Assembly (NCBI GenBank): GCA_020445645.1
Contig: JAGRGG010000078.1
Span: forward strand, 1 to 35,056
Direction of reading: 5' to 3'
Source of the DNA: Geminicoccaceae bacterium
GTDB taxonomy: Bacteria > Pseudomonadota > Alphaproteobacteria > Geminicoccales > Geminicoccaceae
DNA length: 35,056 bases
Shown: piece by piece, positions 1-8,115 of the stretch
Position numbering within the stretch: the first letter of the stretch is position 1
How the letters are laid out: each line of letters opens with the position of its first letter
The notes under the pieces: model-generated
Told to the model about the DNA's origin: nothing
What the model saw: only the letters and a program-made list of their open reading frames with translations
The model's database searches: none
Position numbers and translations under genes: made by a program

Positions 1-71
1 CCGTGGACAATGCCCATATGCGCTACTTCATCGTCCATCTGCACCGGCTGCTCGATCCGGAGGGCTCGTAG
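1..71 (+). CDS. C-terminal end of an unidentified protein (cut by window edge)
   Basis: The frame read from base 3 is open from the window edge to a TAG at 69-71, and its last residues are YFIVHLHRLLDPEGS. Only about 23 residues are visible, too few to recognise a family. The TAG sits in the left arm of the palindromic repeat at 68-103, which also holds the stop codon of the convergent moeA. That arrangement is what makes a real gene end here plausible. An alternative is that this is non-coding sequence upstream of the repeat; the rest of the gene would settle it. Confidence 0.35.
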   Translation, partial: VDNAHMRYFIVHLHRLLDPEGS

Positions 72-103
72 ACGCTTCGCGTCCGCTGACGCGAAGCGTC
101 TAC
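68..103. repeat. Palindromic repeat, copy A (perfect 16-bp stem)
   Basis: The two 16-base arms are exact reverse complements (GTAGACGCTTCGCGTC on the left) around a CGCT loop. The left arm contains the plus-strand TAG at 69-71, and the right arm contains the minus-strand TAG of moeA at 100-102. The hairpin lies between two convergent genes, so it could act as a bidirectional transcription terminator, although neither side has a clear T-run. It belongs to the nine-copy family described in the findings. Confidence 0.9.
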
Positions 104-1368
104 AGCGCCCCCAGTTCCGCGAAGCTGAAATACGGGACCGGATCGCCCTCCTTCACCTCCTCCACCCCGGCGCCGATCTCGATCAGCCCGTCGGCGTCGG
201 TGAGCGAGGTGAGGATGCCGGAGCCTTCCCGGCGGATGCGCAGGACGGCGTAGCCGTTCGTGCCGGGCACGAGGCGGCCGCGCAGAAGCTCGGTGCGGCC
301 CGGCCTCTTCTTCATCGTGAACGCCGCCGGAACGGGAAGGGCCTTGGGCTCCGTCCAGGCGGATCCGGCAAGCCGCAGGAGGACGGGGCGGGCGAGGCGG
401 AGGAAGCACACCGTCGTCGCCACCGGGTTGCCGGGCAGGCCGACGAAGACGGCGCCCCCCAGTTCGCCGAACGCGAGCGGGCGGCCGGGTTTCATGGCGA
501 TGCGCCAGAAGTGCAGCCGTCCCAGCTTCTCCACCGCGCGGACGACGTGGTCCTCGTCGCCCCGGGACGCGCCGCCCGAGGCGAGGACCAGATCGTGCGC
601 CGCCGCCGCATCCTTAAGCACCGCCTCCACCTTGCCCCGCTCGTCGGGCAGGATGCCGAGATCCGTGACCGTGACCGGCAGGTGGCGGAGCAACCCCTTC
701 AGGATGTGGCGGTTGGCGTCGTACACGCCCCCCGGCGGCAGGTTCGCCCCCGGCTCCCTGAGTTCGTCGCCGCTGGAGCAGAGCGCCACCCGGAGCGGCG
801 CCCGGAGCCGGACCCGGTCGCCGCCGAGCCCCGCCAGCACGCCGAGGTGGTGCGGGGCGAGGCGGAGCCCCGCCGCGAACAGGGCCTGCCCCGCCCTGAT
901 GTCCTCCCCCCGCATCCTCCGGTTCGACCCGGCCCGAAACCCCGCCGGCACCGTGACGGCGTCCCCTTCGAGGCCGGCCTCCTCCTGCATGACGACGGTG
1001 TCGGTGCCGTTGGGCATCGGGGCGCCCGTGAGCGTCCGCACGCAGGATCCTTCCGGCACCTCGTCCGCGAAGGGGTGGCCCGCCGCCGCCCGACCCGGCC
1101 GGAGGCGAAGCCGCGTCTCCCCACCGGCGGCGAGCGCCGCTCCCGCGAAGGCGTAGCCGTCGACGGCCGCGTTGTCGAAGCGGGGCAGGTCGTCCGGGCT
1201 CACCACGTCCTCGGCCAGGATCCCCCCCGCCGCCGCGTCGAGCCGCGCGTCCACGACCCCGGCGACGGGGACGATCCGGGCGCGGAGAAGGGCGAGCGCG
1301 TCGTCCAGCGCGATCTGCCCCTTGGCGTCGAGCGCGAAGCAGTCGTCGAGCGCGCGCTTCACGGCCAC
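100..1368 (-). CDS. moeA: Molybdopterin molybdenumtransferase MoeA
   Basis: The 422-residue product matches MoeA, which inserts molybdate into adenylylated molybdopterin in the last step of molybdenum cofactor synthesis in the cytoplasm. Visible family features are the N-terminal DNAAVDGYAF segment (about residues 64-73), TLTGAPMPNGTDTVVMQEE in the middle domain, GGASRGDEDHV in the MogA-like domain, and MKPGRPLAFG followed by GLPGNPVA. The length is close to the usual 400-420. The start ATG at 1366-1368 overlaps the end of mobB by 10 bases, so the two are probably translated as one operon. The stop codon lies inside palindromic repeat copy A. Confidence 0.96.
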   Translation of the reverse strand: MAVKRALDDCFALDAKGQIALDDALALLRARIVPVAGVVDARLDAAAGGILAEDVVSPDDLPRFDNAAVDGYAFAGAALAAGGETRLRLRPGRAAAGHPFADEVPEGSCVRTLTGAPMPNGTDTVVMQEEAGLEGDAVTVPAGFRAGSNRRMRGEDIRAGQALFAAGLRLAPHHLGVLAGLGGDRVRLRAPLRVALCSSGDELREPGANLPPGGVYDANRHILKGLLRHLPVTVTDLGILPDERGKVEAVLKDAAAAHDLVLASGGASRGDEDHVVRAVEKLGRLHFWRIAMKPGRPLAFGELGGAVFVGLPGNPVATTVCFLRLARPVLLRLAGSAWTEPKALPVPAAFTMKKRPGRTELLRGRLVPGTNGYAVLRIRREGSGILTSLTDADGLIEIGAGVEEVKEGDPVPYFSFAELGAL

Positions 1369-1859
1369 GCCCGCGCCGCCTTCAGCGCCGTGTCGGCGAT
1401 CCCCGCCACGTCGTTCAGGTCGAGGACGGGAACGGCGAGCCCCTCCAAGGGCACGTCGCTCGCCACGGCGGCGACGGCGGGGTCCTCGGCCGCGAGCAAA
1501 GGCGTGCCGCGCTCGCCCCTGTGGACCTCGATCTTCGGGTGGCCGCCCCGCTTGAACCCCTCGACGACGACGAGGTCGACCGGCCGCATCCGGCCCAGGA
1601 TCTCGGCGAGCGAGGGCTCCGGCGCGCCCCGCAGCTCCTCAATGAAGGCGAGGCGCCGCGCCGTCGCCAGCACGACCTCGTGCGCCCCCGCCTCGCGGTG
1701 GCGGTACGTATCCTTGCCCGGCTGGTCCAGGTCGACCTCGTGGTGGGCGTGCTTCACCGTCGAGACCTTGAGGCCCCTTTCGATCAGGTGGGCGACGAGG
1801 CGGACCACGAGGGTCGTCTTGCCGTTGTCCTTGTAGCCCACGACGCCGATCACCCGCAT
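1359..1859 (-). CDS. mobB: Molybdopterin-guanine dinucleotide biosynthesis adaptor MobB
   Basis: This is a 166-residue P-loop GTPase. It starts MRVIGVVGYKDNGKTTL, with the Walker A GYKDNGKTT at residues 8-16, followed by STVKHAHHEVDLDQPGKDTYRHREAGA and VVVEGFKRGGHPKIEVHR, all typical of MobB. MobB assists MobA in forming the guanine dinucleotide form of molybdenum cofactor. I chose the ATG at 1857-1859; the frame stays open upstream, but that extension is low-complexity and overlaps the divergent tusA-like gene. It overlaps moeA and is transcribed before it. mobA lies separately at 10213, next to fdhD. Confidence 0.93.
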   Translation of the reverse strand: MRVIGVVGYKDNGKTTLVVRLVAHLIERGLKVSTVKHAHHEVDLDQPGKDTYRHREAGAHEVVLATARRLAFIEELRGAPEPSLAEILGRMRPVDLVVVEGFKRGGHPKIEVHRGERGTPLLAAEDPAVAAVASDVPLEGLAVPVLDLNDVAGIADTALKAARAWP

Positions 1860-1965
1860 CCGCCGGTCCCCTGCAAGCGCGGCGCCCTTCGCCCGTTGAC
1901 GGCGGCGCCGCGATCTGGTTTGCCACCCCCTTCGCTCAAGGTTGGCCCGTCCGTAGGAGAACGCA

Positions 1966-2193
1966 ATGGCCGAGGCCGAACTCGACGCGCGGGGCCTGAG
2001 CTGCCCGCTTCCGGTCCTGAAGGCGCAAAAGCGGCTGCGCGACCTGCCGGGGGGCGGGCGCCTCCTCGTCCGCACCACCGACCCGAAGGCGCCGGACGAC
2101 TTCCGCCACTTCTGCGCCGAGCGGGGCCACCGCCTCGTCGACCTCGCCGCCGAGGGGGAGGGGCACCGCATCGTGATCGAGAAGCATGGCTGA
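1966..2193 (+). CDS. TusA/SirA-family sulfur carrier protein
   Basis: The 75-residue product has the TusA-family motif LSCPLPVLKAQKRL with Cys13 in the CPxP loop. It also has the family's LLVRTTDPKAPDDF segment and the C-terminal EGHRIVIEK strand. TusA-like proteins carry persulfide sulfur in the cytoplasm for tRNA thiolation, molybdenum cofactor sulfuration or sulfur oxidation; which of these applies is not decided here. A strong ribosome binding site (TAGGAG) precedes the ATG. The gene is divergent from mobB, which makes a link to molybdenum cofactor sulfur supply possible but only an inference. It overlaps the downstream phosphatase by 8 bases. Confidence 0.9.
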   Translation: MAEAELDARGLSCPLPVLKAQKRLRDLPGGGRLLVRTTDPKAPDDFRHFCAERGHRLVDLAAEGEGHRIVIEKHG

Positions 2194-3007
2194 CAGGATC
2201 GACCTCCCTCTGCCCGAACGCTTCGCGGGCGTCCTCGTCGTCGGCGACGTGCACGGCCACCCGGCCCGGCTCGACCCCTTCCTCGCCTTCGCCCGCGAGC
2301 ACCGCCTCTTCGCCCTCAGCGTCGGCGACCTCGTCGACCGCGGCCCCGACAGCGTCGGCTGCCTCGCCCGCTTTCGCGCCCTCGAAGCGGCGGGCGACGG
2401 CCTCTGGCTGCGCGGCAACCACGAGGACAAGGTCTTTCGCGCCCTCATCGGCCGCCCCGTCAAGCGCACCGAGGCGATCGAGCGCACGCTGGGGGAGTTC
2501 GCCACGGACGAGGGGGGCGAAGGTCTCCGGCACTGGTTCCTCGACGCCTACCCGAAGGCCCCCTACGTCGTCCGGTTCCGCAACGTCGTCGTCGCCCACG
2601 GCGGCTTCGCCCGGCGGATGCTGGAAGGGAAGGGCACGTTCGCGCCGTCCCTGAAGGCCCGCGCCCTCTACGGCCAGCCGGGGCGGCAGTTGAAGGCCGA
2701 CGGCAAGCCCGTCCGCCTCTACAACTGGGTCGAGGAGATCCCGGGGGGCGTCACCGTCGTCATCGGCCACGACCCGATCAGCCGCGAGACGCTGCTCACC
2801 CGGGCGAACCGGGGGGGCGGGCGGATGATCCACCTCGACAGCAACGCCGCCAAGGGGGGATCCCTCTCCGCCCTCCATCTGGACCGGGAAGGCGGCATCG
2901 AGGCCGCGCTTCAGGTGGAATCCGACGGCGCCGACCCCCGCCCCGTCGCCTTCGCCCCCGTCACCCCCGAAGCCTTTCCCCATGCCATCGCAGATGCGCC
3001 GGCATGA
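2186..3007 (+). CDS. PPP-family metallophosphatase
   Basis: The 273-residue protein carries the serine/threonine phosphatase (PPP) signature in order: GDVHG at residues 20-24, GDLVDRGPDS at about 47-56 and RGNHED near 76. Later it has VVAHGGF and VVIGHDPIS, which supply further metal-binding histidines. It is likely cytoplasmic and two-metal dependent. Relatives include protein phosphatases and ApaH-type dinucleoside tetraphosphatases, so the substrate is unknown. Its ATG lies inside the tusA-like gene, implying coupled translation. Its last 47 bases overlap the end of the convergent S-formylglutathione hydrolase gene; both reading frames look intact. Confidence 0.88.
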   Translation: MADRIDLPLPERFAGVLVVGDVHGHPARLDPFLAFAREHRLFALSVGDLVDRGPDSVGCLARFRALEAAGDGLWLRGNHEDKVFRALIGRPVKRTEAIERTLGEFATDEGGEGLRHWFLDAYPKAPYVVRFRNVVVAHGGFARRMLEGKGTFAPSLKARALYGQPGRQLKADGKPVRLYNWVEEIPGGVTVVIGHDPISRETLLTRANRGGGRMIHLDSNAAKGGSLSALHLDREGGIEAALQVESDGADPRPVAFAPVTPEAFPHAIADAPA

Positions 3008-3803
3008 AGGACGCGATGAAGTAGTACGAGTGGTCGTACCCCGCCTGCCGTCGCAGCGTGAGCGGGATGCCCGCCCTCGCGCACGCCGCCTCCAAAAGCT
3101 CCGGCTTCAGCTCCTTTTCCAGGAAGTTGTCGGCACCGCCCTGGTCGACCAGGATGTCCTTCGTCCGGCACCCGTCCTCGATCAGGGCCGTCGCGTCGTA
3201 GGCCCGCCAAGCGTCGCGGTCGCCCCCCAGGTAGTTCGACAGCGCCTTCTCGCCCCAGGGACAGCGCATCGGCGAGCAGATCGGCGCGAAGGCCGAGACG
3301 GATCTGAAAAGCCCAGGCTTGCGCAGCGCCGTCACGAGCGCGCCGTGCCCGCCCATCGAGTGCCCGAACACGCCGACGCGCTCCATGTCCACCGGAAAGG
3401 ACGACCGAACGATCCCCGGCAACTCCTCCGTCACATACGAATACATCCGGTAGTTCGCCGTCCACGGCGCCTCGGTCGCGTCGACGTAGAACCCCGCCCC
3501 CGACCCGAAATCGTAGGCGTCGTGCTCCCCCGGCAGATCCAGCCCGCGCGGGCTCGTGTCCGGGCACACGACCACCAGCCCAAGATCCGCCGCGTCCCGC
3601 TGAAATCCCGCCTTCGTCGTCACGTTCTCCCAGGTGCAGGTGAGCCCCGAGAGGTAGAACACGGCGGGGCAGGGGCCTTTCTCGGCTTGCGGCGGCAGGT
3701 AGACCGAGAACGCCATCTCGGTCCCCGTCGCCTCGGATCGATGCTTCAGCACAAGCTGCCGCCCGCCGAAGCTGCGGTTCTCGGCGCTGGTTTCGAGCGT
3801 CAT
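2961..3803 (-). CDS. fghA: S-formylglutathione hydrolase
   Basis: The 280-residue alpha/beta hydrolase matches FrmB/FghA, which hydrolyses S-formylglutathione to formate and glutathione, the second step of glutathione-dependent formaldehyde detoxification. Family landmarks are YLSGLTCTWENV, CPDTSPRGLD and the nucleophile elbow GHSMGGHGA with Ser149. The acid and base are probably in LVDQGGADNFL and GYDHSYYFI. I chose the ATG at 3801-3803 (MTLETSAEN), which has AAGGA six bases upstream; an ATG 21 bases further up also exists. It lies downstream of the alcohol dehydrogenase that makes its substrate, separated only by repeat copy B and a short leader. Confidence 0.95.
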   Translation of the reverse strand: MTLETSAENRSFGGRQLVLKHRSEATGTEMAFSVYLPPQAEKGPCPAVFYLSGLTCTWENVTTKAGFQRDAADLGLVVVCPDTSPRGLDLPGEHDAYDFGSGAGFYVDATEAPWTANYRMYSYVTEELPGIVRSSFPVDMERVGVFGHSMGGHGALVTALRKPGLFRSVSAFAPICSPMRCPWGEKALSNYLGGDRDAWRAYDATALIEDGCRTKDILVDQGGADNFLEKELKPELLEAACARAGIPLTLRRQAGYDHSYYFIASFMPAHLRWHGERLRG

Positions 3804-3824
3804 GACATTTCCTTTACGATTCAA

Positions 3825-3860
3825 GATTACGCCCCGCGCCAGCGGACGCGAAGCGTAATC
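3825..3860. repeat. Palindromic repeat, copy B
   Basis: This 36-base copy has matching ends (GATTACGC and GCGTAATC) and a CGCG/CGCG inner pairing, with two C-A mismatches because the left arm reads CCCC where copies A, C and D read CTTC. It fills the gap between the dehydrogenase and fghA and abuts the dehydrogenase stop codon (3861-3863) with no spacer. It could shape the intercistronic mRNA between the two formaldehyde genes. Confidence 0.85.
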
Positions 3861-4973
<1,113 letters not shown>

Positions 4974-5023
4974 GGTCCCTCCTCGATGAGCTTGTGGGCG
5001 TTCTTCCCCCGTCGCGGCGCACA

Positions 5024-5938
5024 CTAGCCCCCGTCCGCGAGGCTCCGCAAGGCCGGGCGCAGCCGCCGGACCATCGCGCCGAGCGTGGCGTCCAGCCGCC
5101 TTGCCCCGCCCGGTCGCCAGCCGAGGGCTTCGAGCCCGTCGCAGTGCATGACCCCCTTCGGCGCCATTCCGGCCAGAGGCAGGCGGCCTTCGACCCCGGC
5201 GGCGGCCCCGAGCCGGCGGGCGACCTCCCCGGCGGCGAGCGCGAGGTCGCCGCAGTTGTAGGCCCGTCCCGGCGCGCCGCCCGCGAGCAGGAGCCGGACG
5301 GCGCTCGCGACCTCGGCCCCGTGAACCTCCGTGCCGGCGCGGGCTTCGGACGAAGCCCGTCCCTCAAGGACTGCCCGCGCGAGGTCCAGCCACTTCGTTC
5401 GATCGAACGGCTCGACGATCCCGTAAACCCCCGTCGGCCTGAGCGCCGTCACCCGCCAGCCCTCGGCGCCCCAGGCGGACACGAACCCCTCCAGCGCGAG
5501 CTTGAGCGCGCCGTAATGGGTATCGGGCCGAAGCGGTGCGTTTTCCGCCAGCACGTCCCCCTCCCTTGCCAGCCGCCCGTAGACGGCGCGCGAGGAGAGG
5601 ACGACGGCGCTTTTCACCCCCGCCTCCCGCGCCGCGCGAAGGAGATCGAGCGAGCCCATGAGGTTCACCGCCAAGAACCCGCCCAGGTCGTCGCCCTCGC
5701 CTCCCCGGTAGCGTCCGGGCTCGTGGGAGAACGCCGCGTGGACCAAGCCGTCCGCGCCCTCGACCAGCGCCCGCGCCGCGCCCGCGTCGCCGAGCCCGCC
5801 CGCGACCGCCTCGACCGGGCCGAGCCAGGGCGGCACCGCCCCCCGCGCCAGCACCCGGACCCGGTGCCCCGCTTCGAGCAGGTCCCGAACGACGAACTGC
5901 CCGACGTAGCCCGTCGCCCCGGTGACGGCGACGATCAA
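5024..5938 (-). CDS. sqdC: NAD-dependent epimerase/reductase, probable SqdC of sulfolipid synthesis
   Basis: This is a 304-residue extended short-chain dehydrogenase. It has an N-terminal Rossmann motif [10 protein letters not shown] (about residues 4-13), VLSSRAVYG, an active-site tyrosine-lysine pair in HYGALK and RPTGVYG. The start is a TTG at 5936-5938 whose last bases form the TGA stop of the preceding glycosyltransferase (TTGA overlap). In Rhodobacter sphaeroides the sulfolipid operon is sqdB-sqdD-sqdC, and sqdC is a reductase/epimerase-like gene in the third position. The same order here is the main reason for the name. The exact reaction of SqdC is not settled, so assignment rests on context plus fold. 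Confidence 0.8.
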   Translation of the reverse strand: MIVAVTGATGYVGQFVVRDLLEAGHRVRVLARGAVPPWLGPVEAVAGGLGDAGAARALVEGADGLVHAAFSHEPGRYRGGEGDDLGGFLAVNLMGSLDLLRAAREAGVKSAVVLSSRAVYGRLAREGDVLAENAPLRPDTHYGALKLALEGFVSAWGAEGWRVTALRPTGVYGIVEPFDRTKWLDLARAVLEGRASSEARAGTEVHGAEVASAVRLLLAGGAPGRAYNCGDLALAAGEVARRLGAAAGVEGRLPLAGMAPKGVMHCDGLEALGWRPGGARRLDATLGAMVRRLRPALRSLADGG

Positions 5939-6732
5939 GGCGCCCAGGGCGGCACGTCGTCCGCGACCTCCCGCCCCTCCAGGATCGCCCACCACAGGTC
6001 GATCAGCGGCCCCAGCCGGTCTCGCTTCGGGTGGTCGCGCTGCCAGGGCTTCTCGTACTGGTAGTGCACGACCCGGATCGACGGCCAGTGCCATAGCTCC
6101 GGCAGGTTGAAGCGCAGGTATTGCAGCGCGTTGAACGTGTAGGGCAGCCCGTGCCAGTCGGGAAAGTATGCCTCCAGGAACGTCTGGTCCGTCCGCCGCC
6201 AGAAGGTTTCTCCCGTGTCGAGCCGTTCGATCATATCCTCGAACGTCGCCGGGTCCGGCCTTGCCGCGAACACGCCCGAGTTCAGCCGCCGGAAGTCGTG
6301 CAGCGTCTCGTAGAGGTTCGGCGCGGCGCTGAACTCGGGGTAGGCCATGAGGCCGTCGATCGGCTTGACGACGAGCGTGTCCGCATCCAGGAACGCCGCC
6401 CGCTCCAGCCCCGCCAACCGCCACAGCCGCAGCTTCTGGAAGTTGTCGATGGGATCGTGGAAAGCCGGCTTTCCACCCTTCGTGAACGGCGCCGCCGCGT
6501 GCAGGGCGCCCCGCCCGTGCCGCACCCGAAAGCCGTCCGAGAAGGGGAGGGGTGCCGCCCCGACGATCCGGCAGCCCTCCGCCTCCAGGGCCTCCAGCCC
6601 CCCGGCCCCGCCCGTCGCCAGCACGACGAGCGGGTAGGCGCTCCCCACCCGCTTCAAGGAGCGCGCGAGCGCCAGCGCGCCGAGGCCGTAATCCGCGTTC
6701 GTGACCAGCGTGACCCAGGCGGCGCCCGCCAT
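5935..6732 (-). CDS. sqdD: GT8-type glycosyltransferase, probable SqdD of sulfolipid synthesis
   Basis: The 265-residue protein resembles glycogenin-like family 8 glycosyltransferases. It opens with WVTLVTNADYGLGALALARSL, has KLRLWRLAGLERAAFLDADT with the metal-binding DAD near residue 117, then LNSGVF and DQTFLEAYF, and ends with a HYQYEKPW segment. R. sphaeroides SqdD is a glycogenin-like protein in the same operon position and is thought to transfer sulfoquinovose from UDP-sulfoquinovose to a lipid acceptor or its precursor. It has no membrane segment that I can see. It begins one base after the sqdB stop codon and overlaps sqdC by four bases. Confidence 0.85.
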   Translation of the reverse strand: MAGAAWVTLVTNADYGLGALALARSLKRVGSAYPLVVLATGGAGGLEALEAEGCRIVGAAPLPFSDGFRVRHGRGALHAAAPFTKGGKPAFHDPIDNFQKLRLWRLAGLERAAFLDADTLVVKPIDGLMAYPEFSAAPNLYETLHDFRRLNSGVFAARPDPATFEDMIERLDTGETFWRRTDQTFLEAYFPDWHGLPYTFNALQYLRFNLPELWHWPSIRVVHYQYEKPWQRDHPKRDRLGPLIDLWWAILEGREVADDVPPWAP

Positions 6733-6733
6733 C

Positions 6734-7954
6734 TCAGCCGCCGACGACGCGCAGCGCCGGGCGTCCGCCTTCCTCCATCCGCCGCCGGATCGCGTCGGTC
6801 CAGGCCGAGGTGCAGGGGATGTGCCGGGGATCGACCCGATCCTTGTGCCGCCGCGCCACCTCGATCACCTCGTCCAGCAGCCCCTCGCGCAGCGTCGTCG
6901 GCTCCAGCCCAAGCGCCAGGAACTGGTCGTTCCTGACGACGAGGTCGTTCTCCGCCGCCTCGTTGCGCGGGTTGGTCACGTTCTCGATCGGCGCCCCCGT
7001 CATCGCGTGGACCATGTTCGCCAGATCGCGCACCCGGTGCGTCTCGGTCATCTGGTTGAAGATCCGCACCCTCTCGCCCCGCTTCGGCGGGTTGAGCAGC
7101 GCCAGCTCGATGCAGCGCACGCTGTCCTTGATGTGGATGAACGCCCTGGTCTGCCCCCCCGTCCCGTGGACGGTGAGCGGGTGGCCGACCGCCGCCTGGA
7201 GCAGGAGCCGGTTGAGCACCGTGCCGTAGTCGCCGTCGTAGTCGAAGCGGTTGACGAGGCGGGGGTCCTTCAGCGTCTCCTCGGTGTTCGTCCCCCAGAC
7301 GATCCCCTGGTGCAGGTCGCTGATCCTGAGCCCGTCGTTCTTGGCGTAGTAGGCGAACAGCACCTGATCCAGGCACTTGGTCATGTGGTAGACGCTGCCG
7401 GGGTTGGCCGGGTACAGGATCTCCTGCGCCGCCTCGCCCCCGTCCTCAAGATCGACGCGCACCGGCAGGTACCCCTCCGGGATCGGCGCCCCCACCGTGC
7501 CGTAGCCGTAGACCCCCATCGTGCCGAGATGGACCAAGTGCGCGTCCAGCCCCAGTTCCACGATCGCCGCGAGCAGGTTGTGCGTGGCGCGCACGTTGTT
7601 GTCGACCGTGTAGCGCTTGTGGCGGGCCGACTTCATCGAGTACGGCGCCGCCCGCTGCTCCGCCAGATGCACGACCGCGTCCGGCCGGAACCTGCCGAGC
7701 CAGCCCTTCAACTCGTCGTAGTCCTCGGCCAAGTCGATCCGCTCCAGGGGGATCACCCGCCCCGTCACCTCGCGCCACGCGTCCCGCCGTTCCTTCGGGC
7801 TCGTGATCGGCGTCAAGGACTGCACGTCCAGTTCGCCGTCGATCGCCCGGCGCACGAGGCTGTCGACGATCACCACCTCGTGCCCCCGCGCCGACAGATG
7901 CAGCGCCGCCGGCCACCCGACGAACCCGTCCCCGCCCAACACCGCGATGCGCAT
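6734..7954 (-). CDS. sqdB: UDP-sulfoquinovose synthase SqdB
   Basis: The 406-residue product follows the SQD1/SqdB pattern closely. It has GGDGFVGWPAALHLS at the NAD-binding site, IVDSLVRR, SLTPI, VVHLAEQRAAPYSM, HLVHLGTMGVYG, the catalytic YHMTK, NRFDYDGDYGTVLNR, AAVGHPLTVHGTGGQTRAFI and NPRNEAAEND. The enzyme adds sulfite to UDP-glucose to make UDP-sulfoquinovose, the head-group donor for the sulfolipid SQDG. The ATG at 7952-7954 has AGGA a few bases upstream, and a perfect hairpin lies about 18 bases before it. It is the first gene of sqdB-sqdD-sqdC, all tightly joined. Confidence 0.95.
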   Translation of the reverse strand: MRIAVLGGDGFVGWPAALHLSARGHEVVIVDSLVRRAIDGELDVQSLTPITSPKERRDAWREVTGRVIPLERIDLAEDYDELKGWLGRFRPDAVVHLAEQRAAPYSMKSARHKRYTVDNNVRATHNLLAAIVELGLDAHLVHLGTMGVYGYGTVGAPIPEGYLPVRVDLEDGGEAAQEILYPANPGSVYHMTKCLDQVLFAYYAKNDGLRISDLHQGIVWGTNTEETLKDPRLVNRFDYDGDYGTVLNRLLLQAAVGHPLTVHGTGGQTRAFIHIKDSVRCIELALLNPPKRGERVRIFNQMTETHRVRDLANMVHAMTGAPIENVTNPRNEAAENDLVVRNDQFLALGLEPTTLREGLLDEVIEVARRHKDRVDPRHIPCTSAWTDAIRRRMEEGGRPALRVVGG

Positions 7955-7972
7955 CGTCGTTTCCTCGCTCTT

Positions 7973-7992
7973 CCCGTTTCCGACGAAACGGG
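7973..7992. promoter_or_regulatory. Perfect short inverted repeat upstream of sqdB
   Basis: CCCGTTTC and GAAACGGG face each other around a CGAC loop, an exact 8-base stem. It sits about 18 bases 5' of the sqdB start codon and 120 bases from the divergent aminotransferase. It could be an operator or a leader hairpin controlling the sulfolipid operon. I cannot say which regulator would bind. Confidence 0.4.
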
Positions 7993-8014
7993 GACGGTGG
8001 CGGTTGGTGCCTTG

Positions 8015-8050
8015 GAATGCGCTTCGCGTCCGCGGGCGCGAAGCGCAATC
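8015..8050. repeat. Palindromic repeat, copy C
   Basis: TGCGCTTCGCG and its exact reverse complement pair at 8018-8028 and 8037-8047, with outer GA/TC bases also matching, so the unit is again 36 bases. It lies in the divergent gap between sqdB and the aminotransferase, unlike most copies, which follow stop codons. An ATG inside it creates a spurious 33-residue extension of the aminotransferase frame. Confidence 0.88.
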
Positions 8051-8115
8051 TTGCCTTGCCGCCGGAGACCGGCTCTAACGTCGCCCGTCCGCCCGCCAGA
8101 GGAGCCCCCTTTCCC

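Noticed and set aside
8017-8115. Upstream ATG giving the aminotransferase 33 extra residues
   Set aside because: The ATG lies inside palindromic repeat C and there is no ribosome binding site; the family start MQTIRPEI at 8116 has one.
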